11,478 nt of DNA from an uncultured Oscillospiraceae bacterium. GTDB lineage: Bacteria > Bacillota > Clostridia > Oscillospirales > Oscillospiraceae. Both the position numbers and the translations under genes were made by a program. A model generated the notes under the pieces. It searched no databases and had not been told where the DNA came from. It worked only from the letters and a program-made list of their open reading frames with translations. Of this stretch, positions 7,887 to 11,478 are shown piece after piece (the stretch's first letter is position 1; every line of letters begins with the position of its first letter). The DNA lies in contig CAKTZN010000045.1 of assembly GCA_934635545.1 (NCBI GenBank), positions 1 through 11,478 on the forward strand. The letters are read 5' to 3'.

Positions 7887-9869
7887 TTATTTCGTCTTTT
7901 TCGCCCGCTGCTTGGCAAAGGCGGCCTTCTTCTTGGGGGACATCTTCCCCTTCTGGCCGTCGGTGCGGCGGCCCCGGTGAACGGTGCCCTCCGGCTTAGG
8001 GGGACGGCCGTCCTTTTTCTTTTTGGGCGGCTGCTGCCGCTCCTCCGGCTTCAGGCCGAAGTACTTCTCCCCCTTCACCGGGCGGATGAGGCAGTCCGGT
8101 GTAAAGCCGATGAGGTCGGTGCGCTCCGTTTTCTCCAGCGCCTCGATCACCAGCGCGCGCCTGTCGCCCCGGCCCCACTGCAGCAGCGCCCTTTGCAGCG
8201 CCTTGTCATGGGGATCCCGGGCCACATACACCGGCTTCATGGTGCGGGGATCGATGCCGGTGTAGTACATGCAGGTGGACATGGTGCCCGGCGTGGGATA
8301 GAAGTCCTGCACCTGCTCCGGCTGGTGGCCGGTGCGCTTGAGGAACACCGCCAGCTCCACCGCGTCGTTCAGCGTGCAGCCGGGGTGCGAGGACATGAGA
8401 TACGGCACCAGATACTGCTCCCGCCCGTCGGACTCGTTCAGCTTCTGATACTGCCGCCAGAACTTCAGGAACACGTCGAAATGGGGCTTGCCCATATAGT
8501 CCAGCACGCTGCTGACGCAGTGCTCCGGCGCCACCTTCAACTGGCCGCTGACGTGATAGTCCACCAACTCCTTGAAGAAGTCCTTGTTCTTGTCCTGCAG
8601 CATATAGTCATACCGCACGCCGCTGCGGACGAACACCTTCTTGATGCCGGGGATCTTCCGCATCCGCTGCAAAAGCTCCGTATACTCGCTGTGATCGGCG
8701 TCCAGATTCTTACAGGGCTCCGGCGCCAGACAGGACTTGCCCTTGCACATGCCGTGCTCCTTCTGCTGGCGGCAGGAGGTGTGGCGGAAGTTGGCGCTGG
8801 GGCCGCCCACATCGTGGATGTAGCCCTTGAATTTGGGGTCGTGGGTCAGCAGCTCCGCCTCGGCCAGCACCGATTCGATGCTGCGGGAGGTGACCATCCG
8901 CCCCTGATGGAAGGCCAGCGCGCAGAAATTGCACCCGCCGAAGCAGCCCCGGTTGTGGCAGATGGAGAACCGCACCTCCTCGATGGCGGGGATGCCCTCG
9001 GTGTACATGGGATGCACCTCGCGGGTGAAGGGCAGGTCATAGAGCCTGTCCAGCGCCTGGCGGTTCAGGGGACGCTGGGGCGGATTCACCAGCAGCCACC
9101 GGCCCTGACACTGCTGCAAAATGGCCTTGCCCCGGATGGGGTCGTGCTCATCATACTGCACCTTGGTGGCCTGGGCATAGGCGGTCTTGTCGTCCCGCAC
9201 CTCCTCGAAGGAGGGGCACGTCACCTCGTGATACCGGCACACCGCCGGGTCGGTGCCGATGCAGGCGGTGCCGCGGACATCGGTGATGTCGCCCACCGGC
9301 GTTTTCGCCGCCAGACGGCGGGCGATCTCCACCGTGGCGCTCTCCCCCATGCCGTACACCAGCAGGTCGGCAGGGGCATCAAACAGGATGGGACGGCGCA
9401 CCTTGTCGTCCCAGTAGTCATAGTGGGCAAACCGCCGCAGCGACGCCTCCAATCCGCCGATGACGATGGGGGTGTCGGGGAAGGCCTCCCTGGCCCGGTT
9501 GGCGTACACGATGGTGGGCCGGTCGGGCCGGAAGCCCAGCTTGCCGCCGGGGCTGTATAAGTCCTGCGTCCGCCGCCGCTTGGCCACCGTATAGTGGGCC
9601 ACCATGGAGTCCAGATTGCCGCCGCCGATCAGCACGCCGTACCGGGGCTTGCCCATGGCGCGGAAGGCCTCGGCGTCGTGCCAGTCCGGCTGGGCCAGCA
9701 CCGCCACACGGTAGCCCTCGCCCTCCAGCAGCCGGGCAATGATGGCGCTGCCGAAGCTGGGATGATCGATATAGCCGTCCGCCGTCACCACCAGAAAGTC
9801 ATAGTAGTACCAGCCCCGGTCGATCATCTCGTCCCGGCTCACCGGCAAAAATTCCGTTCCCTTTACCAT
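7887..9869 (-). CDS. ygiQ: YgiQ-family radical SAM protein (UPF0313)
   Basis: A 660-residue protein with the N-terminal YgiQ region, a central radical SAM domain and a basic tail. The iron-sulphur motif CFGGCNFC (C309, C313, C316) follows the typical FSICHNRG. Other family segments are GGLEASLRRFAHYDYWDD (138-155), VGGPSANFRHTSC, a cysteine-rich EHGMCKGKSCLAPEPC insert, and LVPYLMSSHPGC. The tail after about residue 605 is Lys/Arg-rich and probably disordered. The reaction is not known for this family, despite its wide distribution. ATG 9869 overlaps the stop of the upstream gene by seven bases (ATGGTAA) and has GGGAG 8 nt before it. It is the last gene of a minus-strand operon, and its natural terminator was split by the element. 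Confidence 0.93.
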   Translation of the reverse strand: MVKGTEFLPVSRDEMIDRGWYYYDFLVVTADGYIDHPSFGSAIIARLLEGEGYRVAVLAQPDWHDAEAFRAMGKPRYGVLIGGGNLDSMVAHYTVAKRRRTQDLYSPGGKLGFRPDRPTIVYANRAREAFPDTPIVIGGLEASLRRFAHYDYWDDKVRRPILFDAPADLLVYGMGESATVEIARRLAAKTPVGDITDVRGTACIGTDPAVCRYHEVTCPSFEEVRDDKTAYAQATKVQYDEHDPIRGKAILQQCQGRWLLVNPPQRPLNRQALDRLYDLPFTREVHPMYTEGIPAIEEVRFSICHNRGCFGGCNFCALAFHQGRMVTSRSIESVLAEAELLTHDPKFKGYIHDVGGPSANFRHTSCRQQKEHGMCKGKSCLAPEPCKNLDADHSEYTELLQRMRKIPGIKKVFVRSGVRYDYMLQDKNKDFFKELVDYHVSGQLKVAPEHCVSSVLDYMGKPHFDVFLKFWRQYQKLNESDGREQYLVPYLMSSHPGCTLNDAVELAVFLKRTGHQPEQVQDFYPTPGTMSTCMYYTGIDPRTMKPVYVARDPHDKALQRALLQWGRGDRRALVIEALEKTERTDLIGFTPDCLIRPVKGEKYFGLKPEERQQPPKKKKDGRPPKPEGTVHRGRRTDGQKGKMSPKKKAAFAKQRAKKTK

Positions 9870-10900
9870 ACGATCTCCCGCGGCTCATAGCCGATATACT
9901 TCTCCATCACGTCGCCCTCCAGGGGATAGAAGCCGTAATGGGCGAAAAAGCCTCTCGTCTGCTCATCCACGCACCGCAGCCGCAGCCGGTCGATGCCCCG
10001 CTCCCGATAGAACTGCACCGCCTGACCCAGGGGCGGGATGCCGTAGTTGCGGCCCCGCATGGTGGGCTCCAGATAGTAATAGCCAATCCAGCCCGCGTCG
10101 CTGGCCCTGTCCGGCAGCAGCGTCACCGCGCCCACCGGCTCGTTTTCAAACCACACGGCGATGCGCTTGCCCTCCGCCGGAACGCCGAAGCGCGCCGCCG
10201 TGGCCTCGTCCATGTCCCTATAGTACTGGCCGCCGCTCATCATCCGCTTGTCCCGCCACCACGTCTGCTTGGCGAAGGTGGAAAGCCCCGCCTCCACCTG
10301 ATGGCTGTTGTCGTTCATGTACACCACCCGGATGTCGTCGCCATCGATCTCCAGCAGCGACACGGCGGTGTTGTCGCCGTGGGGCGTCTCCCCCACCTGG
10401 GAGAGGGGCAGGCCGTTCAGCGTGCCCAGCACCATCCGCATGGCCGCGCCGTGGCTGAATATGGCGATGGTCTTGCCGTCGTTCTCCGCCGCCGCGCGCT
10501 TCAATGCGGGGATGTAGCGATCCAGCACCTGCTGGGCCGTCTCGCTGCCCTCCACATGGAACTTGTCCAACTGGCGGTTGAAGTAAAACATCTGCTCCTC
10601 ATAGGCGGTGTTCAGCTCCTGCCAGGGACGTCCCTCCCAGCAGCCCATGTGGATCTCCCGGAAGGCGGGCTCCAGATGGAGCTCCAGCCCCTTGGGCTCG
10701 TACACCGCGCGGGCGGTAGTGCGGGCCCGGAACAGGTCGCTGCTGTACACCGCGTCGATGTGCACATCGTCAAACCGCTTCTTCAGCACATGGAGCTGCT
10801 GATAGCCCCGGTCGGTGATCAGGCCGTTATACTGGCCGTGGGCAATGCGGTAGAGGTTGCCCTCCGCCTCGGCATGCCGCACAAGATAAACCGTTGTCAC
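9863..10900 (-). CDS. Histidine phosphatase-GNAT acetyltransferase fusion
   Basis: Residues 1-200 are a histidine phosphatase (phosphoglycerate mutase-like) domain: R8 and nucleophile H9 in LVRHAEAEGN, YSSDLFRARTTA with R58, the acid in REIHMGCWEG (E82), and the second His in FSHGAAM (H150). Residues about 245-340 look like a GNAT N-acetyltransferase: GWIGYYYLEPTMRGRNYG as acetyl-CoA-binding motif A, then CVDEQTRGFFAHYGFYPL as motif B. Substrates cannot be told; a phosphorylated metabolite that is also N-acetylated is one possibility. GTG 10900 is preferred because it makes a GTGA overlap with the upstream stop, the usual arrangement for coupled translation; GTG 10915 would add five residues. 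There is no strong ribosome binding site, consistent with coupling. Confidence 0.87.
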   Translation of the reverse strand: MTTVYLVRHAEAEGNLYRIAHGQYNGLITDRGYQQLHVLKKRFDDVHIDAVYSSDLFRARTTARAVYEPKGLELHLEPAFREIHMGCWEGRPWQELNTAYEEQMFYFNRQLDKFHVEGSETAQQVLDRYIPALKRAAAENDGKTIAIFSHGAAMRMVLGTLNGLPLSQVGETPHGDNTAVSLLEIDGDDIRVVYMNDNSHQVEAGLSTFAKQTWWRDKRMMSGGQYYRDMDEATAARFGVPAEGKRIAVWFENEPVGAVTLLPDRASDAGWIGYYYLEPTMRGRNYGIPPLGQAVQFYRERGIDRLRLRCVDEQTRGFFAHYGFYPLEGDVMEKYIGYEPREIVW

Positions 10901-11478
10901 AGTACGTTCACCCACGCTTTCATCTCCTGAATGGCGGCGTCCACGTCGCCGCCGTACTGCAGATCATAGTCCACCACCATGGCCCCGTGGCCCAGGTCGT
11001 CAAAGGCGGGCAGGGCGTTCTGTCCGTCGCAGCAGGGCAGCAACAGGAAGGCACCGCCCGCCCGCTTCCGCACCTCCTTCACGTCCAGGCTGTACCCGGT
11101 CTCCACCACCAGGGCCGCGCCCTTCCGGGCCATCTGCTGGGCCACGGCGGCGTACAGGGGCCGGTCGCCGGCGATGAGGTTCTGCACCTCACCGGAGCTC
11201 TCGTTGGCGGTGCGCACCACGGCAAAGACGGCCTTGTCCGTATCCTGGGGCACACAGTCGCCGCCCACATAGGGCATCACCGTAAAGCCGTCGCCCGCCA
11301 TGGGGCTTGACAGCCACAGCTCAGGCCGGGTGGTGCGGCAGTCCACGATGGCGTACAGCCCGCGGGCCGACGCCGCGCCGGTGAGATTGCTCAGCACGTC
11401 CGCGCCCATCATGCCATAGCGCAGATAGTGCTCGGCGCTGATGACCACGGCGGGCAGCTTGCCCTGGGCCGCGTCCAT
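10897..11478 (-). CDS. OMP decarboxylase (PyrF type 2)-like protein lacking catalytic residues, 5' truncated by the window
   Basis: The visible 193 residues follow the order of a type 2 orotidine-5'-phosphate decarboxylase barrel: an AEHYLRYG segment, a strand ending at AIVD, GFTVMPYVGGD (the usual VTVNPYLGSD), VFAVVRTANESSGEVQNL (the usual FVLVRTSNP...GELQDL), LVVETGY, then KEVRKRAGGAFLLLP. Two functional sites are missing. The D-x-K-R-x-D catalytic loop is replaced by DCRTTRPE, and the phosphate-gripping SSR turn near the end reads VVDYDLQYG. Known family members need these residues, so this copy is probably not a decarboxylase. The ATG at 11478 coincides with the edge and is likely internal, because 70-100 N-terminal residues of the fold are absent. 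It heads the visible operon. The homology is from my reading of motifs, not a search. Confidence 0.65.
   Translation of the reverse strand: MDAAQGKLPAVVISAEHYLRYGMMGADVLSNLTGAASARGLYAIVDCRTTRPELWLSSPMAGDGFTVMPYVGGDCVPQDTDKAVFAVVRTANESSGEVQNLIAGDRPLYAAVAQQMARKGAALVVETGYSLDVKEVRKRAGGAFLLLPCCDGQNALPAFDDLGHGAMVVDYDLQYGGDVDAAIQEMKAWVNVL

Noticed and set aside
7830..9560. 576-residue open frame on the plus strand
   Set aside because: It lies antisense to the radical SAM gene, is a His/Ala/Leu-rich composition typical of the reverse strand of GC-rich coding DNA, and has no recognisable motif. It also runs through attR.
9938..10930. 330-residue open frame on the plus strand
   Set aside because: Antisense shadow of the phosphatase-GNAT gene; the opposite strand has complete catalytic motifs and a coupled start.

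Overview
The window looks like the chromosome of a gut-type Clostridia (Oscillospiraceae-like) carrying one small integrated element. The flanks (1-417 and 7867-11478) are visibly GC-rich, with densely packed, overlapping genes. The middle (about 420-7866) has lower and uneven GC, a large serine recombinase and accessory genes. The taxonomic guess rests on gene style and codon use only.

Layout: (1) 3-389, plus strand, the 3' end of an unidentified chromosomal gene. (2) 418/420-7866, an integrated element of about 7.45 kb. Its left end carries a TnpW-like small gene and a Tn4451/TnpX-type large serine recombinase on the minus strand. Next come about 0.77 kb of structured non-coding DNA, a Vat-type streptogramin A acetyltransferase gene, a run of hairpins ending in a strong terminator, and a four-gene plus-strand cluster: macro-domain protein with a helical C-terminal domain, von Willebrand A protein, ADP-ribosylglycohydrolase, and a GIY-YIG nuclease with an unnamed N-terminal domain. 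A hairpin terminator closes the cluster. (3) 7887-11478, a minus-strand chromosomal operon read right to left: an OMP-decarboxylase-like protein lacking its catalytic residues (truncated by the window edge), a histidine phosphatase-GNAT fusion, and a YgiQ-type radical SAM protein.

The element ends can be resolved from the sequence. Positions 404-444 and 7840-7880 are imperfect inverted copies (32 of 41 match without gaps), each with a GA dinucleotide (418-419, 7865-7866). Joining the outer flanks at GA rebuilds a perfect 13-bp-stem, tetraloop, A/T-flanked bidirectional terminator between the two convergent chromosomal genes, with GA at its exact centre. Joining the inner halves rebuilds a palindromic attP of about 52 bp, also centred on GA. 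This is what a TnpX-family recombinase with a GA core should leave. The element therefore appears to have entered the loop of a terminator, a site that damages no gene.

The cargo suggests protection: a possible antibiotic-resistance gene, and a cluster combining two unrelated ADP-ribose hydrolase folds with a vWA protein and a nuclease. No ADP-ribosyltransferase toxin and no relaxase or conjugation gene is visible. A defence or stress role for the four-gene cluster is inference.
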